64,000 nt of DNA from Ruminococcaceae bacterium UBA4871 (GCA_002399445.1 DHDR01000029.1:19201-83200), one strand, 5' to 3'; counted from the first letter of the stretch, positions 36,797 to 48,155 are shown. The notes: a model not told the origin generated them from the sequence alone. Numbers and translations are program-made.

Positions 36797-39700
36797 TCAG
36801 TCTGCCTTATCGATGTCATCCAGTGAAATATCGCTTGAATCCTCATCTTCTGTTATATTTTCATCATCGCCGGAATCGAAGCCGTTCTTATCTGCAGGGG
36901 CATCAGGGCCGTCACAAGGCGTACCATCAGCATTATTCACAGAGTAGCCCTCCAGATTGTCAGCAACATTCGGCTCATCGAAGTTCTTATTGGGTGAAAA
37001 ACCCACATCATCGTCATCATCAAAGTTCTGACGAAGGTCAATTTCCTTATTATCCTTATCTAAAACTTTCATGTCCAAAGCAAGACTCTGAAGTTCCTTA
37101 ATCAAGACTTTGAAAGATTCCGGAACACCCGGTTTCGGGATGTTCTGTCCTTTAACGATTGCCTCGTAGGTTTTCACACGGCCGACAACATCATCCGACT
37201 TCACAGTAAGAATTTCCTGCAGGGTATAAGCGGCGCCGTATGCTTCCAGCGCCCAAACCTCCATTTCGCCGAAACGCTGGCCGCCAAATTGTGCTTTACC
37301 ACCCAAAGGCTGCTGCGTAACCAGAGAATAAGGGCCGGTTGAACGCGCATGCATCTTATCATCAACCAAATGATGCAGCTTGAGGTAATACATAATGCCG
37401 ACTGTGACTGGATTATCAAAGTATTCACCGGTGCGTCCGTCACGCAGCCAGAACTTTCCGTCCTCGCTCATGTGGGCTTCCCGGAAAAGCGCACGGATGT
37501 CCTCTTCATGGGCACCGTCAAAGACAGGCGTCATCACTTTCCAGCCAAGTGCTTTGGCAGCCATACCAAGGTGTACTTCCAGCACCTGCCCGATATTCAT
37601 ACGGGAAGGCACACCCAGTGGATTCAGGACAATATCCAGCGGCGTACCATCCGGCAGATAGGGCATATCCTCAACCGGCAGGATACGGGAAACAACGCCC
37701 TTATTTCCGTGCCGGCCCGCCATCTTATCCCCGACAGAAATCTTACGCTTCTGCGCAATGTAGCACCGAACAACTTTATTGACACCAGGACTAAGCTCGT
37801 CCCGGCTGTTTTCGCGGGTAAAGACCTTCACATCAACAACAATGCCGTATTCGCCATGCGGTACGCGAAGAGAAGTATCCCGGACTTCACGGGCCTTTTC
37901 TCCGAAAATTGCACGCAGGAGACGGTCTTCAGCCGTTAACTCTGTTTCGCCTTTTGGGGTAACCTTGCCAACCAAAATATCACCGGCATGGACTTCAGCT
38001 CCCACGCGGATAATGCCATTGTCATCCAAATCGCGCAGCATGTCTTCATTGACATTAGGAATATCCCGTGTGATTTCTTCCGGCCCAAGCTTGGTATCGC
38101 GGGCTTCCGTTTCATGCTCTTCAATATGAATGGAAGTAAAGACATCTTCGCGGACAACTTTTTCACTAATCAGAACAGCATCCTCATAGTTGTAACCTTC
38201 CCACGTCATAAAGCCGATCAGCACATTCCTGCCCAGAGAAATCTCTCCGTCTTTTGTCGCAGGACCATCCGCAATCACATCTCCGACATTAACGCGGTCA
38301 TTTTGGTCCACAACCGGCACCTGATTGAAGCAGGTACCCGAGTTGGAACGCAGGAACTTAATAATCGGATAGACATCAATATCTCCATCATCGGTTATCA
38401 CACGGACTTCATTTGCGCTGACGCTCTTTACCACTCCGGCACGTTTGCACAGCACACAGGCACCGGAATCAACGCCGGCTTTATATTCCATGCCAGTACC
38501 AACAATCGGCGATTCTGTTTTAATCAGCGGCACAGCCTGCCGCTGCATGTTGGAACCCATCAAGGCACGGTTCGTATCATCATTTTCCAAGAATGGAATC
38601 ATTGCCGTTGCAACCGAAACAACCATTCGCGGAGAAACATCCATATAATCAACTTTTTCACGTTCTACCACCACAAATTGATCGCGGTGGCGGCCATTGA
38701 CTTTCGCATTCTGAAAATGGCCTTCCTCATCCAGCGGTTCATTTGCCTGCGCCACGATATAGTTGTCCTCTACATCAGCAGTCATATAAACAACGTCGCG
38801 GGTAACAACGCCAGTCTTTTTATCAACACGGCGATACGGTGCCTCTATAAAGCCATACTGATTGATACGGGCAAAAGTAGCAAGGTAAGAAATCAAGCCG
38901 ATGTTCGGGCCTTCAGGTGTCTCAATAGGGCACATACGGCCGTAATGGGTATAGTGCACATCACGCACTTCAAATCCTGCACGATCACGGGACAGGCCCC
39001 CGGGGCCGAGAGCAGAGAGACGGCGCTTATGTGTCAGCTCAGCAAGCGGATTTGTCTGGTCCATGAACTGCGACAGCGGCGAAGAACCGAAAAACTCTTT
39101 AATTGCAGCAACAACCGGACGAATATTAATAAGGGAATGCGGTGTCAAAGTCTCCAGATCCTGTGACTGCAGCGTCATACGTTCACGAATGACCCGCTCC
39201 AAGCGGGAAAAGCCGATGCGGAATTGGTTTTGCAGCAGCTCTCCGACAGAGCGAATCCGACGGTTCCCAAGATGGTCAATATCATCCGTTGTTCCCAAAC
39301 CGACCTGCAGATTGCACATATAACTGATAGAAGCAAAAATATCATCAATAATGATATGCTTTGGAACCAGCTCATCCGCATGCGTGCGGACCGCTTCTTT
39401 CAAGGCCTCTTCCTCTCCACCGGTCTTTTCCATCAAACTCGCCAGTACGGAATAGCGCACACGCTCACGGATTCCACATTCCTTTTCAGCATCAAAGCTG
39501 ATAAAGTCCTGAATATTGACCATGCCATTGGAGATTACCTTGACTTCCTGATCGTTTACCGTTACATAAGCAACAGAAACACCTGCATCATCCATTTGGC
39601 GGGCAAGATCATGTGAAATAACTTTTCCGGTTTCTGCCATCAGTTCCCCTGTGGAGGGGTTGACAACAGGGCGGCTGAGAATTTGTCCGGTAATCCGTCC

Positions 39701-40552
39701 TGCAAGATTTAGCTTTTTATTGTATTTATAACGGCCTACACGGGAAAGATCATAACGGCGGGAATCAAAGAACAGACTATTCAGGTGGGACTGCGCACTT
39801 TCCAATGTTGGCGGCTCACTCGGACGAAGTTTTTTGTAAACTTCAAAAAGGGCTTCCTCCGCATTCTTACAGGAATCCTTTTCCAGGGTCGCATCAATTA
39901 AAGCACTGCTGCCAAAGTAGTCACGGATCTCGGCATCCGTGCCCAACCCCAATGCACGGATAAACACTGTGATTGGCAGCTTTCGATTTTTATCAATGCG
40001 GACATAAAAGACATCGTTGGCATCATTTTCATATTCCAGCCATGCGCCGCGGTTAGGAATCACCGTCGCGCTGTAAAGTTCCTTACCGGTCTTGTCGTAA
40101 TCCATTTTATAATAAACACCGGGGGAACGGACCAATTGAGAGACAATAACGCGCTCTGCGCCGTTAATTACAAAGGTGCCGCTTTCTGTCATAAGGGGAA
40201 AGTCACCCATATAAACTTCTGATTCCTTTATTTCACCGCTCTCTCTATTCAGCAGTCGGGCGGTCACGCGAAGCGGGGCTGCATAAGTCGCATCGCGATC
40301 TTTACACTCCATAACAGAATAATTCGGCTTGTCAACATCCAGTTTATAATCCACAAAATCCAGGACGAGGTTGCCTGTGTAATCGGTAATGCCGGAGACA
40401 TCCTTGAAAACCTCTTTCAGGCCTTCATGCAGGAACCACTCATACGAGTTTTTTTGAATTTCAATAAGGTTGGGCATCTGCAGCACCTCATCGATTTTCG
40501 CAAAACTCATACGTGTGTTTTTGCCTACCTTCACCGGTTTGACATTCACCAT
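36797..40552 (-). CDS. rpoB: RNA polymerase subunit beta
   Basis: Catalytic core subunit of 1251 residues. The rifampicin pocket reads [20 protein letters not shown] followed by [17 protein letters not shown]; the residue equivalent to E. coli Gln510 is Pro. The C-terminal part carries [13 protein letters not shown] and the long [20 protein letters not shown]. An acidic tail rich in Asp follows. I prefer the ATG at 40552 ([10 protein letters not shown], as in relatives) to a GTG four codons upstream. It is the first gene of its operon and has its own strong promoter; rplJ and rplL do not precede it. Confidence 0.98.
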   Translation of the reverse strand: MVNVKPVKVGKNTRMSFAKIDEVLQMPNLIEIQKNSYEWFLHEGLKEVFKDVSGITDYTGNLVLDFVDYKLDVDKPNYSVMECKDRDATYAAPLRVTARLLNRESGEIKESEVYMGDFPLMTESGTFVINGAERVIVSQLVRSPGVYYKMDYDKTGKELYSATVIPNRGAWLEYENDANDVFYVRIDKNRKLPITVFIRALGLGTDAEIRDYFGSSALIDATLEKDSCKNAEEALFEVYKKLRPSEPPTLESAQSHLNSLFFDSRRYDLSRVGRYKYNKKLNLAGRITGQILSRPVVNPSTGELMAETGKVISHDLARQMDDAGVSVAYVTVNDQEVKVISNGMVNIQDFISFDAEKECGIRERVRYSVLASLMEKTGGEEEALKEAVRTHADELVPKHIIIDDIFASISYMCNLQVGLGTTDDIDHLGNRRIRSVGELLQNQFRIGFSRLERVIRERMTLQSQDLETLTPHSLINIRPVVAAIKEFFGSSPLSQFMDQTNPLAELTHKRRLSALGPGGLSRDRAGFEVRDVHYTHYGRMCPIETPEGPNIGLISYLATFARINQYGFIEAPYRRVDKKTGVVTRDVVYMTADVEDNYIVAQANEPLDEEGHFQNAKVNGRHRDQFVVVEREKVDYMDVSPRMVVSVATAMIPFLENDDTNRALMGSNMQRQAVPLIKTESPIVGTGMEYKAGVDSGACVLCKRAGVVKSVSANEVRVITDDGDIDVYPIIKFLRSNSGTCFNQVPVVDQNDRVNVGDVIADGPATKDGEISLGRNVLIGFMTWEGYNYEDAVLISEKVVREDVFTSIHIEEHETEARDTKLGPEEITRDIPNVNEDMLRDLDDNGIIRVGAEVHAGDILVGKVTPKGETELTAEDRLLRAIFGEKAREVRDTSLRVPHGEYGIVVDVKVFTRENSRDELSPGVNKVVRCYIAQKRKISVGDKMAGRHGNKGVVSRILPVEDMPYLPDGTPLDIVLNPLGVPSRMNIGQVLEVHLGMAAKALGWKVMTPVFDGAHEEDIRALFREAHMSEDGKFWLRDGRTGEYFDNPVTVGIMYYLKLHHLVDDKMHARSTGPYSLVTQQPLGGKAQFGGQRFGEMEVWALEAYGAAYTLQEILTVKSDDVVGRVKTYEAIVKGQNIPKPGVPESFKVLIKELQSLALDMKVLDKDNKEIDLRQNFDDDDDVGFSPNKNFDEPNVADNLEGYSVNNADGTPCDGPDAPADKNGFDSGDDENITEDEDSSDISLDDIDKAD

Positions 40553-40712
40553 TGGCTCAATCACTCCAATCCTTTATTTAAGAGCCGCCTATCCGTGTAC
40601 GTCCTTTTTCATCATATTCTGCATACAATTTCTCTTGCCTTTTCCATTATGTTGTGCTATGATAAAAGCGGTTAAGAGATAGGCATACTATTCTATGATG
40701 ATGCAGTTTAAT

Positions 40713-40741
40713 ATTGTATTCCATTTTTTTTTGTTTGTCAA
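40713..40741 (-). promoter_or_regulatory. Strong promoter of the rpoB operon
   Basis: Minus-strand TTGACA (40741-40736) and TACAAT (40718-40713) are 17 bp apart, near consensus, with an A9 tract in the spacer. The leader to rpoB is about 150 nt. This explains how rpoB is expressed without rplKAJL upstream. Confidence 0.88.
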
Positions 40742-40773
40742 GGCAAGTGTGTGGATTTGCCTTGGCTTTTTTT
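40739..40773 (+). terminator. Plus-strand terminator-like hairpin abutting the rpoB promoter
   Basis: CAAGGCAA (40739-40746) and TTGCCTTG (40757-40764) form a perfect 8-bp stem followed by GC and T7. It is oriented to stop plus-strand transcription and shares 3 bp with the rpoB -35 box. No plus-strand gene lies directly upstream. The remainder of the 40.56-41.13 kb gap is AT-rich with nothing else recognised. Confidence 0.55.
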
Positions 40774-41133
40774 ATATCATTTTCCCTTTTATTGACAACA
40801 ATCAGGTTTTAACGCATGGCTCTATTTTTTCCTTCAGCACGAATAAGCAAATGCTATTCTATCTTTGAATCCGTTCTTTCATCTGTAATTTCCAAAATAG
40901 CTGAATTTTTACTTTTAAAAAAAATGATTTTCAGATATTTTCTGGATTTTATTGACGAAAATGAAAATTCTATCTATAATTAAATTACAAGTGAAAATAC
41001 CAACATAGTGAATTCTATTTGCAATATATCCAATTTGAAACTTCTGAAGATTTGGATATTCAGTATTCTTTTTATCCTATTGGCTGCAGCCAGATCCTGC
41101 TAAATCTATCATAGACGATAATCGAGGAAAATT

Positions 41134-42486
41134 ATGGATAAGAAAGGTAATACATATGACCACACGATTGATTCTGCAAACAGTAATCTTGACTGTCCGT
41201 TCGTGCACCTGAACGATTATGCTGAGTTCATGAAAAAAAGCCAATCTGTCATACGGAGCCTGACACCTCAAAAACATTTTGCCATTCTTTATGCAGATAT
41301 CACAGATTTCAAGACAATAGACACATTTTACGGTTTTGCAGAAGGAGAACGTATGCTGGAAGCATTTTCAAATTTTCTCCGCACCTCAGAAAACATTTTG
41401 GTCTGTAACCGCGTATTCTCCGATCACTTCGTTTGCCTGCTTTTTCTGAGACAGAATTCCATGTCAAAAGAAAAGACGACCTCCTATCGCAAAAAGTTCA
41501 ACTGGTTTCTTTCGAAACAGCAAATCTACCATCCGGATTGTTACCTGCACATTGCATGTGGGCTGTGTGAATTAAAGACAGATGACTTGATTCATGCAAT
41601 CGACCATGCAGATACTGCCAGAAAACGTTCAAAACTGCACAGTGACACAACGGTTGTCTGGTTCGATAAACAAATGAATCAGCAGATGCATCTGGAAGAA
41701 CAAACCGCACATCTGGCGCAAGCTGCTCTGAGGAAAAAGCGATACTGCTTTTTCCTGCAGCCAAAAGTCAATCTGCATACCGGACAAATTATCGGCGCAG
41801 AGGCACTGGCACGCAGCATCACAGAAGATGGGCAGATGATGCTTCCGGATCAGTTCATTCCGTTTCTGGAGCGCAACGGTTCCATTATTGAGATGGATTA
41901 CCTAATGTGCCGAAAAGTGTGTGAATACTTGGCCGACAGGATCAGGCAGGGATTGCCAGTCGTGGCCATTTCCGTTAATCTCTCACGTCTGCATGCTTCT
42001 TATGAGAATACAGCAGAAGTTCTGCATGCTATGGTCAGCAGCTACCATATTCCTCCCTATCTGCTGGAATTTGAACTGACAGAAACGCTGCTTTTAAAAG
42101 GATTGAAAAGCATGAAACATTTAATCGATGCTCTCCGCGGCTATGGATATAAAGTCTCAATTGATGATTTTGGCTCCGGTTATACAGGCACTAACATCTG
42201 GCAGGAATTGAATTTTGATATTCTGAAACTGGACAAAAAGTTTTTATCCACTGATCCCAAAGTCAAACAGCGAAATGATGCACTAATCCCCAACCTGATC
42301 AAAATTGCAAACCAGCTGCAGACAACTGTACTTTGCGAAGGGGTCGAAACTGCAGTGCAGTGTAAATACTTGGAAAAAATGGGCTGCCATCTTGTGCAAG
42401 GCTACTATTTTTCTGAACCGGTCCCCTGCAAAACCTTTGATAAGCTACTCGTTCAAAATCACGGTATGGTTCCCAATTGGCGTTGA
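41134..42486 (+). CDS. EAL-domain cyclic-di-GMP phosphodiesterase with degenerate GGDEF domain
   Basis: Protein of 450 residues with two domains. Residues ~45-180 form a GGDEF fold whose signature is lost (VFSDHF in place of GGDEF), so it should not make c-di-GMP; it may still bind GTP. Residues ~200-445 form an EAL domain with catalytic elements present: GAEALAR, the SVNLSRLH Asn, ELTET, IDDFGSGYTG, KLDKKF and CEGVET. It therefore probably degrades c-di-GMP. There is no signal peptide or membrane helix. GAGGAAAA precedes the ATG. It stands alone between rpoB (divergent) and a PAS remnant. Confidence 0.88.
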   Translation: MDKKGNTYDHTIDSANSNLDCPFVHLNDYAEFMKKSQSVIRSLTPQKHFAILYADITDFKTIDTFYGFAEGERMLEAFSNFLRTSENILVCNRVFSDHFVCLLFLRQNSMSKEKTTSYRKKFNWFLSKQQIYHPDCYLHIACGLCELKTDDLIHAIDHADTARKRSKLHSDTTVVWFDKQMNQQMHLEEQTAHLAQAALRKKRYCFFLQPKVNLHTGQIIGAEALARSITEDGQMMLPDQFIPFLERNGSIIEMDYLMCRKVCEYLADRIRQGLPVVAISVNLSRLHASYENTAEVLHAMVSSYHIPPYLLEFELTETLLLKGLKSMKHLIDALRGYGYKVSIDDFGSGYTGTNIWQELNFDILKLDKKFLSTDPKVKQRNDALIPNLIKIANQLQTTVLCEGVETAVQCKYLEKMGCHLVQGYYFSEPVPCKTFDKLLVQNHGMVPNWR

Positions 42487-42550
42487 CAATCGTTCCTATT
42501 CCGTAATTACCGAAAATCTTGACATACCGTCAATTTCCGACTCTGCTTGA

Positions 42551-42799
42551 AATGTCATCCCGGGCGGAATAGCTGGATTTAAAGTTTCCAATGGCCAAAT
42601 GCTGTTCGTCTCCGCCAGCATGTCCATACAGGCGCAGCGGAAACTAGAATTAATCGGAAAGTTAAAGTTTCATTTTCATTTTCATTTCCATCGTGCTGAC
42701 GAAAAACCTATCGAATTGCAAATGTACGCACGAACGATGCGAAACACCAAATGGGGAAATGACACACTCTGCCGTTTTATTGATATCACAAACCAGTAA
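42551..42799 (+). pseudogene. PAS-domain remnant
   Basis: In one frame after a TGA, residues read VIPGGIAGFKV, a common opening of PAS domains of Clostridia c-di-GMP proteins. The end reads LQMYARTMRN and LCRFIDITNQ, the usual PAS closing strand. About half of a normal PAS domain is missing in the middle, and an odd HFHFHFHFH stretch marks the join. No full domain and no good start codon remain. It probably derives from a sensor protein related to the neighbouring EAL gene. Confidence 0.5.
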
Positions 42800-42820
42800 A
42801 ATTCCCACTTATAGATAGAA

Positions 42821-42850
42821 AAGGGTCGCAGTTATCAAAGTGCGGCCCTT
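42821..42850. terminator. Terminator downstream of the rpoD-Rrf2 genes
   Basis: AAGGGTCGCA (42821-42830) pairs with TGCGGCCCTT (42841-42850) with one wobble pair. The minus strand then reads TTTTC, the plus strand TTCCTTTTTGG. It sits 18 nt beyond the Rrf2 stop. Confidence 0.75.
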
Positions 42851-42867
42851 TTCCTTTTTGGGGAAAG

Positions 42868-43302
42868 TCAGAGCTGCTGAGGAACCCCATCTGCACTGCC
42901 ATCTGATGACAGAATATCAGCAAATGTATAAGAACGGAGCTTGTTGCGCACCAGCGCAGTAACCTCATCATAAATCTTATGAAAACAACAACTCGTTGTG
43001 CTGCCGTGGTCACAGCTATATTCCTGCTGTTGACAGCGGCTGAACATATAAGGCCCTTCTACCGCTTCTATCACCTGCAGCAGCGTAATCTCTTTTGGGG
43101 GACGTGCTAAAAGATAACCGCCATGTGCGCCTTTGAAGGAAACCACCAGCCCGGATTTCACCAATTTGTGCAGAATTTTCAGAGTGAAGCGCTGCGTAAC
43201 ACGCGTTTTTTCGGCAATCGTCCGCGCATCGACTCGCTTTTTGGTATGTGCAAGCAACTCCATAATGCATACTGCATAGTCTGTTTCCAGTGTAATGACC
43301 AT
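42868..43302 (-). CDS. Rrf2/IscR-family transcriptional regulator
   Basis: Winged-helix regulator of 144 residues. The N-terminal domain has DYAVCIMELLAHTKKRVDARTIA and VTQRFTLKILHKLVKSGLV followed by KGAHGGYLLARPPKEI, all typical of Rrf2. A cluster of cysteines in CQQQEYSC and TSCC at about residues 89-105 resembles the IscR iron-sulfur site, so it probably senses Fe-S status or redox. It starts 12 nt after rpoD stops and shares its transcript. Its targets are unknown; no isc or suf genes are in the window. Confidence 0.88.
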   Translation of the reverse strand: MVITLETDYAVCIMELLAHTKKRVDARTIAEKTRVTQRFTLKILHKLVKSGLVVSFKGAHGGYLLARPPKEITLLQVIEAVEGPYMFSRCQQQEYSCDHGSTTSCCFHKIYDEVTALVRNKLRSYTFADILSSDGSADGVPQQL

Positions 43303-43314
43303 TGATGATGCTCC

Positions 43315-44421
43315 TTAATCCAGAAAATCCTTCAGCTTTTTGCTGCGGCTTGGATGGCGAAGCTTACGCAGAGCTTTTGCTTCAATCTGGCGAATGCGTT
43401 CACGGGTCACATTAAATTCTTTGCCAACTTCCTCTAGTGTACGGGAGCGCCCGTCTTCAAGACCGAAACGAAGGCGGAGCACCTTTTCCTCACGCGGTGT
43501 CAGAGTGTCCAGCACCTCATTGAGCTGTTCCTTAAGCAGCGTATGAGAAGCTGCGTCCTGCGGTGCCGGCGCATCATCGTCCGGAATAAAATCGCCGAGA
43601 TGGCTGTCCTCCTCCTCACCAATTGGTGTTTCCAGAGAAACTGGTTCCTGTGCAACCCGCAGGATTTCCCGCACTTTGTCCACTGACATATCCAACTCGT
43701 CGCTAATCTCATCCGCAGAGGGTTCATGTCCATTTGTATGCAAGAGCTGACTGGAAACCTTTTTGACCTTATTAATCGTTTCCACCATGTGCACCGGAAT
43801 CCGAATCGTACGCGCCTGGTCAGCGATTGCACGTGTAATTGCCTGACGAATCCACCACGTCGCATAGGTGGAAAATTTGAATCCCTTGGTGTAGTCAAAC
43901 TTTTCGACTGCTTTAATCAAACCGAGATTTCCTTCCTGAATCAGGTCGAGAAACTGCATGCCGCGGCCAAGGTACCGCTTGGCAATGCTGACAACTAAAC
44001 GCAGATTTGCCTCAGCCAAACGCTTTTTTGCTTCTTCATCGCCATTTTTAATACGCACTGCATAGTCAATTTCTTCTTCCGGTGTCAGCAGCGAAACCCG
44101 CCCAATCTCCTTTAAATAAACTTTGACCGGATCATCAATCGCAACTCCCTCTGTATTGACAGCGGCGTCCAATCCTTCATCTTCACCATTCTTTGATTCA
44201 TGAACCTGCAGGTCATTAATCATCTCGTTGCCAAGGTCATCCACGATGTCAACGCCCTGCTCCTCCAGCAAATCGTAAAATTTCTCAATTTGTTCCGGTT
44301 CAAAGTCGAGTTCTCCAATTGCATCAAGAATCTCTTTTGTAGAAAGCGAGCCTTTTGTTTTGCCCTGTTCAATCAGGTCATGTATCACTGTCTTTTTATC
44401 TGGTGTGGCTGGCGCTGCCAT
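43315..44421 (-). CDS. rpoD: RNA polymerase primary sigma factor (sigma-A)
   Basis: Housekeeping sigma factor, 368 residues. The N-terminal sigma 1.1-like region is followed by region 2 ([21 protein letters not shown] and [13 protein letters not shown], which melt and read the -10), region 3 and region 4 ([20 protein letters not shown], which reads the -35). It lies 11 nt downstream of dnaG in the classical primase-sigma pair. Confidence 0.99.
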   Translation of the reverse strand: MAAPATPDKKTVIHDLIEQGKTKGSLSTKEILDAIGELDFEPEQIEKFYDLLEEQGVDIVDDLGNEMINDLQVHESKNGEDEGLDAAVNTEGVAIDDPVKVYLKEIGRVSLLTPEEEIDYAVRIKNGDEEAKKRLAEANLRLVVSIAKRYLGRGMQFLDLIQEGNLGLIKAVEKFDYTKGFKFSTYATWWIRQAITRAIADQARTIRIPVHMVETINKVKKVSSQLLHTNGHEPSADEISDELDMSVDKVREILRVAQEPVSLETPIGEEEDSHLGDFIPDDDAPAPQDAASHTLLKEQLNEVLDTLTPREEKVLRLRFGLEDGRSRTLEEVGKEFNVTRERIRQIEAKALRKLRHPSRSKKLKDFLD

Positions 44422-44432
44422 GCAAAATCCCC

Positions 44433-46193
44433 CTATTTCTTTATCTCACGCAGTTTCGGCAGGTAGTCATGTTGAATTTCTTCAGCACTGCTGGCCCGCA
44501 GATTCTGCTTCTCATTTTCCTCAACCAAAATACGAATACAGGAATCTATTTCCTGCTTTCCGGTCGGTTTTCCACTGTGCCTTGCACAATATCCGGCAAT
44601 AACTCCCATTTCTTCCGCCGTCAAACTGCCGCTGAGATCTGTAAGGTTTCCTACCTTGTCATCTTTCATTTTGCCCACGATTTTCGCATATACACGGCGA
44701 TTAAAGGCTGTAATGAACATTTTGGGATCTAAATTTGCAATTATATACGCGGAATTTTCAGGATAATCGATCATTGCACCCAAAAGTATCTCCTCAGCGC
44801 GTGCTGCGCGGAGATTCTGCTGTTTTTCCGGGTTGACTTTACTCTGCGCACCGGTTACTTGCCGGCGAAAATTTCTAAACTCCTTTTTTTTCTGAAAATG
44901 TCCTTTCTTCTTCCGTATGCTGTTTACTTGCTGAATAACCGACCCACGCTGCACATTTGCTTCCTCAGCAAGCTTCCCCGCATAAACATCGCGCTCAAGA
45001 TCATTTTCCAGTCCTGCCAACACCTCGGCGGCGGCATGTAAATAACGAATTTTCCCCTCCGGTGTCTGGAGAGAAATGCTGCTCTTTAATTTTGCCAGCT
45101 GATATTCCACATCATTGCCGCAACTGTCCAAAAGCTGCTGGAATCGTGCATGTCCATTTTCACCATGCGAGCGGATGAATTCATCCGGATCTTTTCCATC
45201 CGGCACAACTAGGATATGGACCAAAAGTCCTGCTTCCCGCAAAAGCGGAATGCTTCTGGAGGCTGCTTTCTGGCCGGCTTCATCTGCATCGTAAGAGGTA
45301 ATTACCTCTTTTGTGTAATGCGCAATTAATCGAGCCTGTTCCGGTGTCAATGCTGTACCAAGCCCTGCTACCGCATTGGGAAAGCCTGCTTGATGCAAAG
45401 CAATGACATCCATATAGCCTTCACATAAAATCAGAGATTTGTCCGCTGCATCTTTGGCAAAATTCAAAGCAAAGAGATTGCGGCCTTTGCTGAAAACCGG
45501 CGTATCACTGGTATTTAAATATTTCGGCTCTTCTTTTCCAAGTACCCGCCCACCAAATGCGATCACATTCCCACGCAAATCAATAATTGGAAACATTACG
45601 CGGTTATGAAAGCGGTCCACTGGATGGCCGTTCCGGCTGGAAAAGGCCACATTTGCCTGTATCATTTCCTGAGCCGAAAATCCTTTTTTCCCCAAATAAT
45701 CGACCAGTGCAAAACGGGAAGGCGGCGCATAACCTAAGCCGAAATGACTGATGGTCTTCCGGAGTAAACCACGCTGTTCAAAATACTCACGTCCCGTTTT
45801 CCCCTGTTCAGAAAGCAGGACCGCATGGTAAAACCGTGCGGCTTCCCGATTCAGCGCATACAAACGAATGCGTAATTTTGCAAGGCCGCGGTCCTCTTCA
45901 CTTTCCGGTACGGTCATTCCTGCTCTCTGTGCCAGTGTACGTACTGCTTCCCTATAATCCAAATTGCTGATTTTTTCAATAAAGGTAATGGCATCGCCGC
46001 CTGCACCGCATCCAAAGCAGTAAAATGAATTATTATCCGGATAAACCGTAAAAGACGGTGTTTTTTCGCTGTGAAATGGACACAGACCAACGAAGGTGCG
46101 GCCGCGCCGTTTCAGGTTGACATAGTCAGAAACGACCTCTTCAATACCGTTGCGCGCTTTCAGCTCCTCTATAAATTCCTGCGGAAGCGGCAT
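44433..46193 (-). CDS. dnaG: DNA primase
   Basis: Primase of 586 residues that makes RNA primers for replication. The zinc finger has [11 protein letters not shown] and YCFGCG. The TOPRIM core has [11 protein letters not shown] and [12 protein letters not shown] with the catalytic acidic residues. The C-terminal part is a DnaB-helicase interacting domain. The start is ATG at 46191-46193. It is the first of dnaG-rpoD-Rrf2, with dgt 51 bp upstream on the same strand. Confidence 0.98.
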   Translation of the reverse strand: MPLPQEFIEELKARNGIEEVVSDYVNLKRRGRTFVGLCPFHSEKTPSFTVYPDNNSFYCFGCGAGGDAITFIEKISNLDYREAVRTLAQRAGMTVPESEEDRGLAKLRIRLYALNREAARFYHAVLLSEQGKTGREYFEQRGLLRKTISHFGLGYAPPSRFALVDYLGKKGFSAQEMIQANVAFSSRNGHPVDRFHNRVMFPIIDLRGNVIAFGGRVLGKEEPKYLNTSDTPVFSKGRNLFALNFAKDAADKSLILCEGYMDVIALHQAGFPNAVAGLGTALTPEQARLIAHYTKEVITSYDADEAGQKAASRSIPLLREAGLLVHILVVPDGKDPDEFIRSHGENGHARFQQLLDSCGNDVEYQLAKLKSSISLQTPEGKIRYLHAAAEVLAGLENDLERDVYAGKLAEEANVQRGSVIQQVNSIRKKKGHFQKKKEFRNFRRQVTGAQSKVNPEKQQNLRAARAEEILLGAMIDYPENSAYIIANLDPKMFITAFNRRVYAKIVGKMKDDKVGNLTDLSGSLTAEEMGVIAGYCARHSGKPTGKQEIDSCIRILVEENEKQNLRASSAEEIQHDYLPKLREIKK

Positions 46194-46244
46194 CTATTTT
46201 CCTCCTTTCCGCATTTCATTTTTCGATTTTTCCAACTTACCTGA

Positions 46245-47267
46245 TTACATTGCGTTCCATGCATGCGGTACATAAACACGCTCAAAAAGTTTTACCGCAT
46301 AGGGGTCTGTCATCCCCGCAATATAATCGACTGCTGCGCGGCGTATCCCGTCTTGTTCTGCGACTTTGCGGTCATCCTCCGGTAAATTCTGTGGAGATAA
46401 CGCATATTCATAAAGCTTTTCAATCACAAGCGGTACTTTTACTTCTTCCGACTTTGCCTGCGGATTAACATACACGGATTGATACATAAAAGTGTGCAAA
46501 GCATCGAAAGCCTCCTGTATTGGCTCATCCATGCGGATCCATCCGTCCGTACTGTTACGGACAACCGAACGGACCAAACAGTCAATCCGCTCACTTTTGG
46601 AGTGCCCGAGAACAGCCGTAATATCCTTTGGCAGGTCATTTTCCCGAAGGATGCCTGCGCGCTCGGAATCATCAATATCATGATTTATGTACGCAATGCG
46701 GTCAGCTACACGAACAATACGCCCTTCCGGAGTAGATGCCTGCTTTCCGGTTGTATGGCATAAGATTCCATTCCGTACTTCGGCAGTCAGATTTAGTCCC
46801 TTCCCGCTTTTTTCAAGCCGCTCCACAATTCGTACACTCTGCTCATAGTGGTGGAATGCATTGCTTCCATCCTCCAGCGGGTGCATACGGCAAATTTCAT
46901 CCAACGCATGTTCACCTGCATGGCCAAACGGCGTATGTCCAAGGTCATGGCCAAGTGAAATTGCCTCCGTTAAATCTTCATTGAACCGCAGACAGCGGGC
47001 AATCGTCCGGGCAATCTGGGAAACTTCCAAGGTATGTGTCAGCCGTGTACGATAATGATCTCCTTCCGGAGAAAGGAACACCTGCGTTTTCCGTTTCAGT
47101 CTTCGGAATGACTTGCAATGAATAATCCGGTCCCTATCGTGCTGAAAAGCAGTACGCAGATCATCTTCTTCCTCTGGAAACTGGCGTCCTGCAGTATCGC
47201 AGGCATGGGTAGCCAGCTTAGAAAGTGTCATCTGTTCAATTTCTTCTGTCCTTTCACGGATATTCAC
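46245..47267 (-). CDS. dgt: Deoxyguanosinetriphosphate triphosphohydrolase-like protein
   Basis: HD-domain dNTP triphosphohydrolase that splits dGTP or other dNTPs to nucleoside and triphosphate. The 340 residues carry RRLKRKTQVF, RTRLTHTLEV (first metal His), GHDLGHTPFGHAGE (HD motif) and the second-half YINHDIDD segment. I chose GTG at 47265-47267 with AGAGGG before it; homologues start with the same NIRERTEEIE. It is placed before dnaG, as in many Clostridia. Confidence 0.93.
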   Translation of the reverse strand: MNIRERTEEIEQMTLSKLATHACDTAGRQFPEEEDDLRTAFQHDRDRIIHCKSFRRLKRKTQVFLSPEGDHYRTRLTHTLEVSQIARTIARCLRFNEDLTEAISLGHDLGHTPFGHAGEHALDEICRMHPLEDGSNAFHHYEQSVRIVERLEKSGKGLNLTAEVRNGILCHTTGKQASTPEGRIVRVADRIAYINHDIDDSERAGILRENDLPKDITAVLGHSKSERIDCLVRSVVRNSTDGWIRMDEPIQEAFDALHTFMYQSVYVNPQAKSEEVKVPLVIEKLYEYALSPQNLPEDDRKVAEQDGIRRAAVDYIAGMTDPYAVKLFERVYVPHAWNAM

Positions 47268-47410
47268 GCAATCCCTCTTTTCTTTGCCGTAAGCGAAGTT
47301 CCTGCAAAGGCATTCAAAATTCAAGGAATTTTTACTTTATAATTATTAATACGCAAAAAAAGCACTTTTCCCTGCAAACTTTCAAAATAAACTTAAGATT
47401 AATTGATCTA

Positions 47411-48055
47411 TCATTTCTGTTTCTGCCCGACAGAAACTTCCATAGGGAAAAAAGTTTCTCCTAAAATCTTTGGTTTCACACCGCCGGCCGTTGCATCCGC
47501 AAGCGCATTTTCTAATTTCGGCAGGTTTCCTGATTCCATATGGAACTGCAGCGTCACTTTTTCGGCAAAAGAAGTTTCATCTACTGCTGCACCGTGTTCC
47601 GGCAAAAGAGCCGCAACCTTTCCATACTGATTGTAAGGACAGTGCACCTGCAGCATCAAGCAGGGTTTCATACAGACAATTCCAGCTGCCTCCAATGCAA
47701 GAGAGGCCCCATGCGTGTAAGCACGCACCAGTCCGCCGGTTCCCAGCAGGATACCACCGAAATAGCGTGTAACGGTTACGGCCGCATCTGTAACCCCAGA
47801 TTTCAGCAAAACATTCAATGCCGGTACGCCTGCTGTACCCTGCGGCTCACCATCATCCGAGCAGTGCTGCTCTCCGGAACGGAGCACATAGGCCGAAACC
47901 GTATGTTTTGCATCCCAATACTGTTTTTTCACACGGGTAATAAACGCCGCCGCTTCCTTCTGTGTATGTACCGGAACAGCGGTGCCGATAAAACGCGACT
48001 TTTTTTCCGTAAACTCATTCAGGCCCTCTGCTTTGAGGGTATCATATTCCGTCAT
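47411..48055 (-). CDS. yigZ: YigZ/IMPACT family protein
   Basis: Conserved protein of 214 residues. The N-terminal UPF0029 domain has KSRFIGTAVPV, DAKHTVSAYVL, DDGEPQGTAG and VTRYFGGILLGTGGLVRAYT, the family signature. The C-terminal half is an EF-G domain IV/V-like fold. In eukaryotes the relative IMPACT modulates Gcn2; the bacterial role is not established. It is a single gene bounded by dgt and the rpmE terminator. Confidence 0.92.
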   Translation of the reverse strand: MTEYDTLKAEGLNEFTEKKSRFIGTAVPVHTQKEAAAFITRVKKQYWDAKHTVSAYVLRSGEQHCSDDGEPQGTAGVPALNVLLKSGVTDAAVTVTRYFGGILLGTGGLVRAYTHGASLALEAAGIVCMKPCLMLQVHCPYNQYGKVAALLPEHGAAVDETSFAEKVTLQFHMESGNLPKLENALADATAGGVKPKILGETFFPMEVSVGQKQK

Positions 48056-48085
48056 AGGATAATCTCTCCTTCAAAGGAAAAAGAA

Positions 48086-48134
48086 AGGGCTGCTGCAGAG
48101 TAAGACTTTTCAGCCCTCTCATGCAGCAGTCCCT
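48086..48134 (-). terminator. Terminator of rpmE
   Basis: AGGGCTGCTGCA (48086-48097) pairs with TGCAGCAGTCCCT (48122-48134), and on the minus strand TTTCTTTTT follows. It ends rpmE before yigZ. Confidence 0.82.
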
Positions 48135-48155
48135 ACATTCCAGAGAAAAGCAAAA

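Noticed and set aside
37988..39166. Open frame of 392 codons antisense to rpoB
   Set aside because: Overlaps rpoB, no motif, no start signal.
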